This document shows, piece after piece, positions 35,768 through 45,639 of a stretch of 64,000 nt of DNA; position 1 is the stretch's first letter, and every line of letters begins with the position of its first letter. This stretch comes from Paucimonas lemoignei (GTDB lineage Bacteria > Pseudomonadota > Gammaproteobacteria > Pseudomonadales > Pseudomonadaceae), in the NCBI GenBank assembly GCA_900475325.1, contig LS483371.1, positions 3,162,001 to 3,226,000 of the forward strand, in the 5' to 3' direction. The notes under the pieces were generated by a model, which was not told where the DNA came from, ran no database searches, and saw only the letters and a program-made list of their open reading frames with translations. A program made the position numbers and the translations under genes.

Positions 35768-36420
35768 TCGGTAGCTTCGACGAATCAGCATGGTGAGCCT
35801 TGAATCGCGTAGCAACAACAGCATCCGGGCGCTGCTGAGTCAGGTTCCGTCCTGACGGCCGGGTCACTTTTGGTGCCAAAAGTAACCAAAACCTCTGCGC
35901 TGGCGTACGGCCCCCGCTTCGCGGCGGTTCCTTCGCTCCGGCACCGTGGGGCGGGCACGCGCCGACGGGCCATCCATGGCCCAACGGCGCTCGCTCGGCA
36001 TCCATGCCGAGCGACCCACCCCACGGCACCTCCACTCAGCCTCCCGACGCGCATTTTGCGGCGTCTGGGAAATAGCGGCAGGAAAAGCAAAAGCAAATCT
36101 GCTTTGCAGATTTTTCCAGAATGATTTCCTTCCTGACTCGCACTCTGCTTTTGATTCTGTAGGCGTGCGCAAAACGTATGGGCGACACAAATTGCGACTT
36201 GTGGCCGGCCGAGCGCAGGTATTGCGTAGTGGGCAACCCGGCATGGATGCCGGGTTAGCCGCACCGGGCCAGGGATGGCCCTTTGCGGCGGCCCACGGAG
36301 CAATGCCGGAGTGAGGGAAGTCTGAGCCTTGGCGAAGACCCGGACAAAGGAGCGGGAGCGTTTTGCTTACTTTTGCGCTCTATCAAAAGTGAGGCGCCGT
36401 AAGGGCGCAAAGGTGAATCA
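35768..36420. repeat. Large structured intergenic repeat, copy B (two units)
   Basis: It occupies most of the 830-bp gap between the LysR and aldo/keto reductase genes. The left half is copy A inverted, with the hairpins GCTCGGCATCCATGCCGAGC and GGGCCATCCATGGCCC and the ACTTTTGGTGCCAAAAGT palindrome. A central AT-richer joint (AAATCTGCTTTGCAGATTT hairpin) leads to a second unit containing CCCGGCATGGATGCCGGG. The right-hand end has diverged from copy C and lacks the matching terminal arm, so this copy looks degenerate. Between 36421 and 36495 I see no gene. Confidence 0.85.
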
Positions 36421-36495
36421 GCGTCGCCGCCGCTGCTGGATATGCATGGTTTTAGAGCTCTGCAAATAGAGTATCTACAGGACCTAGGTGCGCCT

Positions 36496-36523
36496 GAAAA
36501 AACGCAAAACCCGCCGAAGGCGG
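36496..36523 (-). terminator. Rho-independent terminator of the aldo/keto reductase gene
   Basis: On the minus strand CCGCC-TTC-GGCGG is followed by GTTTTGCGTTTTTT. It begins 20 bp beyond the stop codon. Confidence 0.85.
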
Positions 36524-36543
36524 CGACCCCGGACACGCAAAAT

Positions 36544-37539
36544 CTACCGCGCTGCATCCCCCCACCGATACTCATGGCTCAGCTCATCCAGCCGCGACTT
36601 GAGCCCTTCCTCAAGGGTGACATCGGCTGCCGCCAGCGTGTCGTCGAGCTGCTCGGGACGGCTGGCGCCGATGATCGCGGAGGTGATCTGCGGGTTCGCC
36701 AGCACCCACGCTACCGATGTCGTGGTCATGTTCAGCCCTGCGTCGCTGACCACGTTCTTGAGCTGCTCGATGCTCTGGAATTCGCGCTCATGCCAGTAGC
36801 GCTGCTGATACATCTTCCCCGCCTCGCCCACGGTTGCGGTAAAACGGCCGTCGCTGGGCGTACGGTCCAGTGCATGTTTGCCGGTCAACAAACCACCGGC
36901 CAGCGGGTTATACGGCATCACCGCCAACCCCTCCTCCTTCGCCAGAGGCAGCAGTTCGCGCTCGATTTGCCGGAACAGCAGGTTGTAACGCGGCTGGATC
37001 GACACAAAACGCGTCAGCCTCAAAGTGTCAGCACGGCCCAACATCCGAGCCATGCGATAAGCGAGAAAATTGGAAACACCGATATAACGCGCCTTGCCGT
37101 GCTTGACGATGATGTCCAGCGCTTCAAGGGTTTCGTCCAGCGGTGTCAGCGGATCGTCCAGGTGCAGCTGATACAGATCGACATAATCCGTGTTGAGCCG
37201 TTTAAGCGACGCCTCAATGGCGTCCAGCAAATGCTTGCGCGAATTGCCCTGATTCCATGCCGCAGGCCCCATGACCCCGCTGGCCTTGGTCGCAAGAATG
37301 AACTGGTCGCGTTTGCCCTTGATCCACTCGCCGACGACTTCCTCGGTGCGGCCCACGGTGTCCAGCTTGGCGCCCAGCGGATAGACGTCGGCGGTATCGA
37401 TGAAGTTGACGCCGGCATCCGCGGCACGGTCCATGATGCGGTGCGCCACTTGGGCGTCGGTCTGCAAACCAAAGGTCATGGTGCCCAGACACAGCCTGGA
37501 AACGCTGAGCCCGGTGTTGCCGAATTGTCGATATTGCAT
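36544..37539 (-). CDS. Aldo/keto reductase
   Basis: 331 aa, (beta/alpha)8 NADPH-dependent reductase. The catalytic tetrad is visible: Asp and Tyr in NFIDTADVYPLG, Lys in ILATKASGVMG and His in LYQLHLDDP. The cofactor-binding C-terminal block is AIIGASRPEQLDDTLAAADV. The family reduces aldehydes and ketones; the LCLGTMTFG start fits the YajO/Tas-like branch. CAAGGAGGAAAGT precedes the ATG at 37539. It is divergent from the chemosensory cluster. Confidence 0.92.
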   Translation of the reverse strand: MQYRQFGNTGLSVSRLCLGTMTFGLQTDAQVAHRIMDRAADAGVNFIDTADVYPLGAKLDTVGRTEEVVGEWIKGKRDQFILATKASGVMGPAAWNQGNSRKHLLDAIEASLKRLNTDYVDLYQLHLDDPLTPLDETLEALDIIVKHGKARYIGVSNFLAYRMARMLGRADTLRLTRFVSIQPRYNLLFRQIERELLPLAKEEGLAVMPYNPLAGGLLTGKHALDRTPSDGRFTATVGEAGKMYQQRYWHEREFQSIEQLKNVVSDAGLNMTTTSVAWVLANPQITSAIIGASRPEQLDDTLAAADVTLEEGLKSRLDELSHEYRWGDAAR

Positions 37540-37886
37540 ACTTTCCTCCTTGTGGGGCCTGGAAATCGCATCTCAGAAACGGCGGGTTTATTCAGGGTAG
37601 CTGGATAAGACGTTGACGTGCGAACCACTTATCTAACCTGCCCGCATTATTCTTTTAACCTCCAACTTGTGCACCTGTAAGCTGAAACAGAAAAAACTTA
37701 CGGCAAACAAAAACAAAATATTTCAATTTGTAAAATTTCCGACACGCTCCATTCACTGTGAAAAAAGCGCACTCCGCCCCGCAGATAAAGGCGATAAGCG
37801 TAAAAAATCCCGGAAAACAACACGGAATCACAAAATCACACATTCGCCCTTGCAAATAGCCTGACTATTGAAACCGAAAATGTGAC

Positions 37887-37913
37887 TAAAGTCTCAGGCG
37901 TCCTAGCAGATAA
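37887..37913 (+). promoter_or_regulatory. FliA (sigma-28) promoter of the chemosensory operon
   Basis: TAAAGTCT, an 11-nt spacer, then GCAGATAA compares with the sigma-28 consensus TAAAGTTT-N11-GCCGATAA: 7 of 8 matches in each element with exact spacing. It lies 47 bp before the first MCP start. The rest of the 420-bp gap (37540-37959) is AT-rich with no gene seen. Confidence 0.78.
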
Positions 37914-37959
37914 CCAGACATTCGGACTATCTCCTTTGTAGCAGTTCAGGGAACGAGCC

Positions 37960-39174
37960 ATGACGCCTAGCCCCAACGGTAATTCTGCAGTGCACAGCCG
38001 CCAGGCGCTTTTTCTATGGTTCCCATTGGTTCCGGCAGTTGCCGGGTGTGCCGCACTGCTGCTGTCGGCTCCGACTCAGCTGAATGTCGGCTTGAGCGCT
38101 GCGGTACTGGCGGCGGGTATAGCCTGCGGGTTGTTTGCTGCGTCGAGTCAGAATCGCAAGCTGCAGGCCATCGCTCAGGACGCGGCCTTGCGCCAACAGC
38201 AAGCGGCTGACGGTGCAGCGCTGCAATCCAATGCGCAGATCAACGAAGTGCTATTGGGCGCCATGCCGATCTGGGCCAAGCAGGTGGAAAGTTCCCGCCA
38301 GCAGACCGAAACCGCCATCGTGGCACTGACCGGGCGCTTCACGGGGATTTCTTCGCGTCTGCAAGACACCGTGCAGGCCTCGCAACATGCCGCTGGCGAT
38401 CTGGCGGGGCAAAGTGCCGACGGCGCCCTGCAGGTCCTGGCGCAAAGCGACAATGACCTGGTTCAGGTGATCAATTCCCTCAAGGCGACCCAGACCAGCC
38501 GCGACGAAACCCTGGCCCAGGTGCGCAACCTCACCGCCTATACCGGCGAACTGCGAACCATGGCCGCCGATGTCGCCGCCATTGCCGCACAAACCAACCT
38601 GCTGGCCCTGAACGCCGCCATCGAAGCCGCCCGTGCCGGTGAGGCCGGTCGCGGCTTTGCGGTGGTGGCCGACGCCGTGCGCAGCCTGTCGAGCAAATCC
38701 AGTGAGACCGGGCAACAGATGTCCGCCAAGGTCGACATCATCAACAACGCCATCACGCAACTGGTGCAGGCCGCGTCCAGCGGTGCCGACCAGGACAGCA
38801 ACTCGGTCGCCACTTCCGAAAGCAGCATCGAGCGGGTCCTGGAACGCTTCAAAAGCGTCACCGAACGCCTGGCCGAATCGGCCGAGATGCTGCAACAGGA
38901 AAGCTTCGGCATCCGCGACGAAATGACCGAAGTGCTGGTCAGCCTGCAGTTCCAGGATCGGGTCAGCCAGATCCTCGCCCACGTGCGCGACAACATTGAC
39001 GACCTGCATGCCCATCTGCAGCAAGCAGCCCAGGCGCCGGAGCAGGCACTGGCGATTGACGCCCGCAGCTGGCTGGCGCGGATGGAAGCGACCTACGCCA
39101 CAGACGAGCAGCGCCATAGCCACCATGGCGGCTCGGGCGCACAACAGAATTCTCAGGAAATCACCTTCTTCTAG
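37960..39174 (+). CDS. Methyl-accepting chemotaxis protein without a sizeable sensor domain
   Basis: 404 aa. Two hydrophobic helices near the N-terminus ([40 protein letters not shown]) leave almost no periplasmic domain, and no HAMP is evident. The rest is a coiled-coil signalling domain with the tip [20 protein letters not shown] that binds CheA/CheW. The C-terminus ([20 protein letters not shown]) resembles the CheZ/McpA-type ending seen in the CttP-like receptor of P. aeruginosa cluster II. It may sense membrane or cytoplasmic conditions, or act as a partner of the second MCP. First gene of the operon. Confidence 0.88.
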   Translation: MTPSPNGNSAVHSRQALFLWFPLVPAVAGCAALLLSAPTQLNVGLSAAVLAAGIACGLFAASSQNRKLQAIAQDAALRQQQAADGAALQSNAQINEVLLGAMPIWAKQVESSRQQTETAIVALTGRFTGISSRLQDTVQASQHAAGDLAGQSADGALQVLAQSDNDLVQVINSLKATQTSRDETLAQVRNLTAYTGELRTMAADVAAIAAQTNLLALNAAIEAARAGEAGRGFAVVADAVRSLSSKSSETGQQMSAKVDIINNAITQLVQAASSGADQDSNSVATSESSIERVLERFKSVTERLAESAEMLQQESFGIRDEMTEVLVSLQFQDRVSQILAHVRDNIDDLHAHLQQAAQAPEQALAIDARSWLARMEATYATDEQRHSHHGGSGAQQNSQEITFF

Positions 39175-39183
39175 GAGAGCCCC

Positions 39184-39552
39184 ATGGCTAAAAACATATT
39201 GGTTGTCGACGATTCCAGCAGTGTTCGGCAAGTGGTCGGGATCGCCCTGAAAAGCGCCGGTTATGACGTGATCGAAGCCTGTGACGGCAAAGATGCACTG
39301 GGCAAGCTCAACGGCCAGAAAGTGCACCTGATCATCAGCGACGTGAACATGCCCAACATGGACGGCATCACCTTCGTCAAAGAGGTCAAGAAACTGCCGA
39401 GCTACAAGTTCACGCCGATCATCATGCTGACCACCGAGTCTCAGGAATCGAAAAAAATGGAAGGCCAGGCGGCGGGCGCCAAGGCGTGGGTGGTCAAGCC
39501 CTTCCAGCCTGCTCAGATGCTGGCGGCCGTCTCCAAACTGATTCTCCCCTGA
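39184..39552 (+). CDS. cheY: CheY-type single-domain response regulator
   Basis: 122 aa receiver only: acidic pair in VVDDSSS (Asp9/10), phospho-acceptor Asp in IISDVNMPNMDG (about residue 54), Thr in MLTTESQ and Lys in VVKPFQPAQM. It is phosphorylated by the cluster CheA and may act on a flagellar motor or another output. GGAG before the ATG; 9 bp after the MCP stop. Confidence 0.93.
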   Translation: MAKNILVVDDSSSVRQVVGIALKSAGYDVIEACDGKDALGKLNGQKVHLIISDVNMPNMDGITFVKEVKKLPSYKFTPIIMLTTESQESKKMEGQAAGAKAWVVKPFQPAQMLAAVSKLILP

Positions 39553-39575
39553 GCCGCTGAATACCGGAGGTTGCC

Positions 39576-39866
39576 ATGCCGCTTGTATGCGAAATCCTCA
39601 ACGATACGGCGCACGTGAGCCTCGACGGTGAGCTGACTATTTACACCGCAGCCGAACTGTCTGCCGAGTTGCTGCCGCGTCTTGGCGCAACACCGCAGAT
39701 GCAGATCGACCTGTCGCAGATTACCGAGATGGACGGCGCCGGCCTGCAACTGCTGATCATGGTCACCCGCGAGGCCTCCAGGGCCGGCACGGCATTGACC
39801 TTGACCGGCCACAGCAAAGCGGTACTGGAAACCCTGCAACTCAGTGGTCTGGGTGCAGCGCTCTGA
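39576..39866 (+). CDS. STAS-domain protein in the chemosensory operon
   Basis: 96 aa, a single STAS (SpoIIAA/MlaB-like) domain: VSLDGELTIYTAAELSAELL, then IDLSQITEMDGAGLQLLIMV. In anti-anti-sigma factors the position after Asp is a phosphorylatable Ser/Thr; here the motif reads DGAG, so classical kinase control is unlikely. STAS proteins are known in some F7/F8-type chemosensory operons, but their role is unclear. GGAGG lies 6 nt before the ATG. It sits between cheY and cheA. Confidence 0.85.
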   Translation: MPLVCEILNDTAHVSLDGELTIYTAAELSAELLPRLGATPQMQIDLSQITEMDGAGLQLLIMVTREASRAGTALTLTGHSKAVLETLQLSGLGAAL

Positions 39867-39894
39867 AACCGACACCGCAAAAAAGGAAGTGAGC

Positions 39895-42021
39895 GTGAGC
39901 ATCAATCTCGATCAGGCATTACAGACTTTTATCGTCGAGGCTCGCGAGCTGCTGCAGGCGATGGAAGAGTCGCTGCTGCAACTGGAAAGCGAGCCCGGCG
40001 ACGATGACGCCATTGGCGCGATCTTCCGGGCAGCGCACACCATCAAGGGCTCGGCAGGCCTGTTCGGGCTGGATCCGATTGTCAGCTTCACGCACATCGT
40101 CGAAGACGTGCTGGACCGGCTGCGCGACGGCAGCGTCAAGGTGGATGCAGGTCTGATAGCAGTGCTGCTCAAATCCGGCGATCACATGCTGGAGCTGATT
40201 GACGTGGTTGCCAGCCAGGGCGGGCAATTGCAAGCATCGGCCATGGCCCGCGAAGCCGAGCTGCGCAGCAGCCTCAAGGCGTATCAGGCCCCTGCCCACG
40301 CCGCTGGGGATGAACAGGAAGTCATTCCTGACACCGCGCTTGCGCCTGAAACGTCCGAGGCCGCGCTTTGGCATATCTCCCTGCGCTTTGCCCAGGACGT
40401 ATTCCGCAATGGCATGGACCCGCTGTCGTTTCTGCGCTTCCTCAATACGTTGGGCGAAACCGTTGCGGTACAGACCCTGACCGATAACTTTCCTGCCAGT
40501 GAAAGCTGGGACGCCGAGTCCTGCTACCTGGGCTTCGAGATCGATTTCCAGTCCGGCGCAACCCACGCAGCCATCAACGAAGTCTTCGATTTCGTCCGCG
40601 AAGACTGCCAGATCGACATCAGCCGAGTCGAAAGCAGCCACACCCCGGACGCGACGCCTGGCACCGAACTGGTCATCCAGGACGAGCAAACGCCTGAAAC
40701 CGGTACGGCAATGGTCGCCCTCGGCGAATTGCTCGAGGATCAGCGATCCGTGCCACGGATTGCCGGTCAGGCCACGGCCGACAAACAGCTCGGCAACGAC
40801 AAACAGGCCGATAGCAAAGGCAAGGACGGCCGTTATGTGCGGGTCAATGCCGACAAGCTCGACGAGCTGATCAACCTGGTGGGCGAACTGGTGATTGCCA
40901 GTGCCGGTGCCACCCTGCTCGCCCGCACCTGCGACAACGATCCTTTGCAGGAATCAACCTCGACCGTATCCGGCCTGGTGGAAGAAATCCTCGATGGCGC
41001 TCTGCGCCTGCGGATGATCCCCATTGGCGATACGTTCAATCGGTTCCGTCGTGTGGTACGCGATGTCAGCCAGGAATTGGGCAAGGACATCGACCTGATC
41101 ATCAGCGGCGCCGAAACCGAACTGGACAAGACCGTGGTCGAGAAAATCGGCGACCCGCTCATGCACCTGCTGCGCAACGCCATGGACCACGGTATTGAAA
41201 GTGCCGAAGCGCGGCTCGCTGCGGGTAAACCGCTCAAAGGCCACCTGCACCTCAATGCCTACCATGACTCGGGCAGCATCGTGCTGGAGATTGCCGACGA
41301 TGGCGCAGGCCTGAACCGCGACCGCATCCTGGAGAAAGCCCAGGAACGCGGCCTGATTGCCCTCGGTGCAACGCTTACCGATCAGGAAATCTACAACCTG
41401 ATCTTCGAGCCGGGCTTTTCCACGGCGCAGGCGGTGACCAACCTGTCCGGGCGTGGCGTGGGCATGGACGTGGTCAAACGCAACATCACCCTGCTGCGTG
41501 GCACGGTCGACCTGGACAGCAAGCCCGGCCAGGGCACGGTCATTCGTATCCGCCTGCCGCTGACCCTGGCCATTATCAACGGCTTCCTGGTCAGCATTGG
41601 CCAGTCCACCTACGTCATCCCCCTGGACATGGTTCAGGAATGCATCGAGCTCAGCGAAGGCGACCGCCAAATCAGCCGCGAACAGGGTTACCTCGACCTG
41701 CGCGGCGAAGTACTGCCGCTGGTGTACCTGCGCGACCACTTCCAGCACGAAGGCCCCGCCGCCCGCCGCCAGAACGTGGTGGTGGTGCGCTATGCCGAGC
41801 ACAAGGCCGGGCTGGTCGTCGACGACCTGCTGGGTGAGTTCCAGACCGTTATAAAACCCTTGGGCAAACTGTTTGGCGCACTGCGCGGCATCAGTGGCTC
41901 AACCATTCTGGGCAGTGGCGCCGTGGCGTTGATTCTCGACATCCCTGCACTGCTCAGCCAGATCGTACAGCTTGAAACACGCTATATCGCCAATCCCGCT
42001 CAACCCGCAACGGCCCGTTGA
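39895..42021 (+). CDS. cheA: Chemotaxis histidine kinase CheA
   Basis: About 708 aa from the GTG at 39895 (AAGGA upstream); a GTG at 39889 is an alternative start. Order: Hpt domain with phospho-His in IFRAAHTIKGSAG (about residue 47), second domain for CheY/CheB docking (LRFAQDVFRNGMDPLSFLRF), dimerisation (VNADKLDELINLVGELVIAS), ATPase with N box HLLRNAMDHGIE, G1 ADDGAGL, and G2 SGRGVGMDVVKRN, then a CheW-like coupling domain at the C-terminus (LVSIGQSTYVIPLDMVQECI). It passes phosphate to CheY and CheB under MCP control. Confidence 0.95.
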   Translation: MSINLDQALQTFIVEARELLQAMEESLLQLESEPGDDDAIGAIFRAAHTIKGSAGLFGLDPIVSFTHIVEDVLDRLRDGSVKVDAGLIAVLLKSGDHMLELIDVVASQGGQLQASAMAREAELRSSLKAYQAPAHAAGDEQEVIPDTALAPETSEAALWHISLRFAQDVFRNGMDPLSFLRFLNTLGETVAVQTLTDNFPASESWDAESCYLGFEIDFQSGATHAAINEVFDFVREDCQIDISRVESSHTPDATPGTELVIQDEQTPETGTAMVALGELLEDQRSVPRIAGQATADKQLGNDKQADSKGKDGRYVRVNADKLDELINLVGELVIASAGATLLARTCDNDPLQESTSTVSGLVEEILDGALRLRMIPIGDTFNRFRRVVRDVSQELGKDIDLIISGAETELDKTVVEKIGDPLMHLLRNAMDHGIESAEARLAAGKPLKGHLHLNAYHDSGSIVLEIADDGAGLNRDRILEKAQERGLIALGATLTDQEIYNLIFEPGFSTAQAVTNLSGRGVGMDVVKRNITLLRGTVDLDSKPGQGTVIRIRLPLTLAIINGFLVSIGQSTYVIPLDMVQECIELSEGDRQISREQGYLDLRGEVLPLVYLRDHFQHEGPAARRQNVVVVRYAEHKAGLVVDDLLGEFQTVIKPLGKLFGALRGISGSTILGSGAVALILDIPALLSQIVQLETRYIANPAQPATAR

Positions 42022-42052
42022 TGCAACTGTTTTTCCATGGAGGTAACACCCG

Positions 42053-43711
42053 ATGAAATGGTTTTACGATCTGAAGATCGCCACAAAGTTGATCGCGTCA
42101 TTTCTCACGGTGCTCGCCCTCACCGCAGTCATGGGCGTGTTTTCCATTATTCAGTTGGGACAGGTGAATGATACGGCCAGCGAGATCCGGGATAACTGGA
42201 TGCCGTCCATGCGCGCCGCCTCCGGCATGCGCTTCTTCGCCGCCAACTACCGAATCAAGGAAAACCGCCACGTAGCGGCGATGGCTATCGATGACAAAAA
42301 TGCGATTGCATTGGAAGCCACGGCCGAGCGCAAGCAGTTTGAAACCCGCCTGGACACCTACGAAAAACTGCTGAGCAATGATGAAGATCGCCGCCTGTTC
42401 ACCCAGACCAAAAATGATTGGATAGGCTACCTGGCGGTCAGCAAGGACTTGCAGACACTGTCCAATCAGAACCGCGAGGAAGACGCTCGCGCCATGTTGG
42501 CCGGTGAATCCAAGCGTCTGTTCGACCTGGTGACCGGTGACCTGCAGAAACTCGTCGAGCTCAACGATGCGGGGGCAGAAGCCGCCAGCGTGCGCGGTGA
42601 CGTGCTTTACGATACCGCGCGGGTATCCATTATCGGCGTGCTGATCGCCGCACTGGTGATTGGCCTGGGCCTTGCGCTGTTCATCTCGCGGATCATCTCG
42701 CGCCCGCTGAAACAAGCCGCCGCTGCCGCCGAACAACTGGCCGAAGGCAACCTCAACGTACACATCGAGCCGGGTTCCAAAGACGAAACCGGCATGGTAA
42801 TCAACGCCATGCAGAACATGGTCGGCAAGCTGTCGCACATCATTGGCGAAGTGCGTAACGCCGCTGACAACCTGGCCAGCGCCTCCGAAGAAGTCAGCGC
42901 CACCGCGCAGTCGATGAGCCAGGCGACCAGCGAGCAAGCCGCCAGCGTTGAAGAAACCAGTGCTTCCATCGAACAGATGAGCGCCAGCATCAACCAGAAC
43001 ACCGAGAACGCCAAGGTTACCGACGGCATGGCCAGCAAGGCCGCCAAGGAAGCCACCGACGGCGGAGAATCCGTGCAGCAGACCGTTGTGGCCATGAAGA
43101 AAATCGCCCAGCGCATCAGCATCATCGATGACATCGCTTACCAGACCAATCTGCTGGCCCTCAACGCGGCCATCGAAGCGGCGCGTGCAGGCGAGCACGG
43201 TAAAGGCTTTGCCGTCGTGGCCGCTGAAGTGCGCAAGCTGGCTGAGCGTAGCCAGGTGGCGGCGCAGGAGATTGGCGAGCTGTCTTCCAGCAGCGTCGAG
43301 ATGGCCGAAAAAGCCGGCAACCTGCTCAACGAAATGGTCCCGTCGATCAACAAGACCTCGGACCTGGTGCAGGAAATCAGTGCCGCGTCCGAAGAACAGG
43401 CTGCCGGTGTTGCGCAGATCAATACGGCGATGACCCAGCTCAATTCGGTCACCCAGCAAAACGCATCGAGCAGCGAAGAGCTGGCCGCCACGGCCGAAGA
43501 AATGAGCAGCCAGGCCGAGCAGCTTCAGCAGGCCATGAGCTTCTTTACCCTGGACGCACAGCCGCGATCGGCCAGCCAACCGGCGAAGTTCGACAGCACG
43601 CCAGGCCCGTCCATCCGCAAACCATCGCGCCCGGCTGCACCCGCGCCGCAGAAATCCTTTGCCTACAACATGGCCAACGCACCGGATGAATCCGAATTCA
43701 CGCGCTTCTGA
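42053..43711 (+). CDS. Methyl-accepting chemotaxis protein with four-helix-bundle sensor
   Basis: 552 aa: TM1 (residues 10-32, [20 protein letters not shown]), a periplasmic 4HB_MCP-type helical sensor (about 33-185), TM2 ([20 protein letters not shown]), HAMP ([20 protein letters not shown]), then the signalling domain with the tip [20 protein letters not shown]. The C-terminus ends ESEFTRF, resembling the tethering pentapeptides that recruit CheR/CheB. The ligand is unknown. GGAGG precedes the ATG. Confidence 0.93.
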   Translation: MKWFYDLKIATKLIASFLTVLALTAVMGVFSIIQLGQVNDTASEIRDNWMPSMRAASGMRFFAANYRIKENRHVAAMAIDDKNAIALEATAERKQFETRLDTYEKLLSNDEDRRLFTQTKNDWIGYLAVSKDLQTLSNQNREEDARAMLAGESKRLFDLVTGDLQKLVELNDAGAEAASVRGDVLYDTARVSIIGVLIAALVIGLGLALFISRIISRPLKQAAAAAEQLAEGNLNVHIEPGSKDETGMVINAMQNMVGKLSHIIGEVRNAADNLASASEEVSATAQSMSQATSEQAASVEETSASIEQMSASINQNTENAKVTDGMASKAAKEATDGGESVQQTVVAMKKIAQRISIIDDIAYQTNLLALNAAIEAARAGEHGKGFAVVAAEVRKLAERSQVAAQEIGELSSSSVEMAEKAGNLLNEMVPSINKTSDLVQEISAASEEQAAGVAQINTAMTQLNSVTQQNASSSEELAATAEEMSSQAEQLQQAMSFFTLDAQPRSASQPAKFDSTPGPSIRKPSRPAAPAPQKSFAYNMANAPDESEFTRF

Positions 43712-43749
43712 GCGGATTCATCCACCCGTTTGCCTTGAAGGAGTAAGAC

Positions 43750-44289
43750 ATGGGCGCACTCGCCAGCACACGACAAACCGCGACAATCGTTGAGGAGCAG
43801 GAGCAGTACCTGACGTTCATGCTCGGCGCCGAGATGTTCGCCATTGGCATCCTGGGCATCAAGGAAATCATCGAATACGGCAACCTCACCGTCGTGCCGA
43901 TGATGCCCTCCTTCGTCCGCGGGGTGATCAACCTGCGCGGCGCCGTGGTGCCGGTGGTTGATCTGTCGGCACGTTTCGGGCGGGCCAACTCGGCCATTAC
44001 CCGCCGCAGCTGCGTGGTCATCATCGAAGCCAATGCGGCCGACGGCCAGGCCCAGGACATCGGCCTGCTGGTGGACACCGTATCGGCAGTGATGGACATC
44101 CCCGCTTCGCAGATTGAACCGCCACCGAGCTTCGGGGCGAAAATCCGTGCCGATTTCATCAGTGGCATGGCCAAGGTCGATGGCAAGTTCGTCATCGTTC
44201 TTGAAGTGGGCCAGGTGCTGTCCATCGACGAGATGTCCAGGCTGGCCGAAGTCGATCAGATACCGGCCATTGACGCCGAACAACGCTGA
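43750..44289 (+). CDS. cheW: Chemotaxis coupling protein CheW
   Basis: 179 aa, single CheW domain: QYLTFMLGAEMFAIGILGIK, MMPSFVRGVINLRGAVVPVV, LLVDTVSAVMDI and KFVIVLEVGQVLS. It links the MCPs to CheA. AAGGAG lies 7 nt before the ATG. Confidence 0.94.
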   Translation: MGALASTRQTATIVEEQEQYLTFMLGAEMFAIGILGIKEIIEYGNLTVVPMMPSFVRGVINLRGAVVPVVDLSARFGRANSAITRRSCVVIIEANAADGQAQDIGLLVDTVSAVMDIPASQIEPPPSFGAKIRADFISGMAKVDGKFVIVLEVGQVLSIDEMSRLAEVDQIPAIDAEQR

Positions 44290-44308
44290 CCAGGGACGGA
44301 CAGATATC

Positions 44309-45115
44309 GTGAATGCAGCAGCGCTCAATGATCGGGAATTCAGCCAGTTTCAGTCCTGGCTCTACGGCGCGGCGGGTATCAGCCTGTCGCCCGCGAAAAA
44401 GGCACTGGTAGCTGGCCGTCTGTTCAAGCGCCTCAAGCACTATGAGCTGGACAGCTATGGCGAGTACTTCAAGCTGATCATGAGCGGCCAGCGCAACGGC
44501 GAGCTGCAAGTGGCGCTGGATTTGCTCACCACCAACGAGACGTATTTTTTCCGCGAGCCCAAGCACTTTGATTTTCTGCGCCAGCAGGTCCTGCCCAAAG
44601 CGGCACCGGGCAAGACCTTCCGGGTATGGAGCGCGGCCAGCTCGTCGGGCGAAGAACCTTACAGCCTCGCCATGACCCTGGCTGAAAACCTGGGCACCAC
44701 GCCATGGGAAATCATCGGTTCGGACATCAGTAGCCAGGTGCTGGCCAAGGCCCGCGCCGGGCACTATCCGATGGAACGCGCCACCAACCTGCCTGAACCC
44801 TTACTGCACAAATACTGCCTCAAGGGCATCGGCAAGCAACAAGGGACTTTCCTGGTCGAAAGGAGTCTGCGCAGCCGGGTCAACTTCATTCAGGTCAACC
44901 TTAATGAGGCCCTGCCGGAACTTGGCGAGTTTGACGTGATCTTTTTACGCAACGTGATGATTTACTTCGACCAGGAGACCAAGATCAAGGTCGTTGCCCG
45001 TTTGCTGCCGCGCCTCAAGTCCGGCGGTTATTTCATCGTCAGCCACTCCGAAAGCCTCAACGGCGTCAGCGATGCAATGAAACTGGTAGCGCCATCGATC
45101 TATCGCAAGCCATGA
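44309..45115 (+). CDS. cheR: Chemotaxis protein methyltransferase CheR
   Basis: 268 aa from a GTG at 44309 (AGGGACGGA upstream). The N-terminal helical domain is followed by the SAM-dependent Rossmann domain: TTNETYFFREPKHFDFL, FRVWSAASSSGEEPYSLAM (SAM loop), DVIFLRNVMIYFD and GGYFIVSHSESLNG. It methylates MCP glutamates for adaptation. Its stop overlaps the cheD start (ATGA). Confidence 0.94.
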   Translation: MNAAALNDREFSQFQSWLYGAAGISLSPAKKALVAGRLFKRLKHYELDSYGEYFKLIMSGQRNGELQVALDLLTTNETYFFREPKHFDFLRQQVLPKAAPGKTFRVWSAASSSGEEPYSLAMTLAENLGTTPWEIIGSDISSQVLAKARAGHYPMERATNLPEPLLHKYCLKGIGKQQGTFLVERSLRSRVNFIQVNLNEALPELGEFDVIFLRNVMIYFDQETKIKVVARLLPRLKSGGYFIVSHSESLNGVSDAMKLVAPSIYRKP

Positions 45116-45639
45116 ACACCACCGTTGATGAAGTCTTTCTGGCGCCGGGCGATTTTCATTTCGCCACCAGCCCTACTCGAATTCGCACGATCCTGGGATC
45201 CTGCGTTGGCATTACGCTGTGGCACCCGGCGCGCAGGATTGGCGCCATGTGCCACTTCATGCTGCCAAGCCGCTCGCGACGTTGCGGCGTGCTCAACGGC
45301 AAATATGGCGATGAAGCCATCGAGCTGTTCATCGAGCAGGCGCGTGCCCATCGCACCGCGCCAGAAGACTATCAACTCAAGCTGTTCGGTGGCGGGGAAA
45401 TGTTCCCCCATCACAAACGTGGCGTGAGCTTCAACAATGTGGCGCGGATGAACATCCGGGCCGCCCTTGAGCTTGCCGACAGCCACGACCTGGACCTGAT
45501 TGCCCAGGACATGGGCAGTACCGGTTATCGCAACGTCATCTTCGACCTGTGCAACGGACATGTCTGGGTCAGGCACAAACCAATAAGGACAAGCGCGGAA
45601 CATGGCGACGAAAAAAATAAGCGTACTGCTAGTCGATGA
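45112..45639 (+). CDS. cheD: Chemoreceptor glutamine deamidase CheD
   Basis: 175 aa. Catalytic Cys in [10 protein letters not shown] (about residue 31) and His in MCHFMLP (about 48) are present. FGGGEMF and [15 protein letters not shown] are further family blocks. It deamidates MCP glutamines, and in some bacteria binds CheC. The 3' end overlaps cheB by 38 bp, and the start overlaps cheR by 4 bp. Confidence 0.93.
   Translation: MNTTVDEVFLAPGDFHFATSPTRIRTILGSCVGITLWHPARRIGAMCHFMLPSRSRRCGVLNGKYGDEAIELFIEQARAHRTAPEDYQLKLFGGGEMFPHHKRGVSFNNVARMNIRAALELADSHDLDLIAQDMGSTGYRNVIFDLCNGHVWVRHKPIRTSAEHGDEKNKRTASR

Noticed and set aside
35785..36314. Similar open frames in structured repeat B
   Set aside because: Same reason: frames follow the palindromes, not protein-like codon use.
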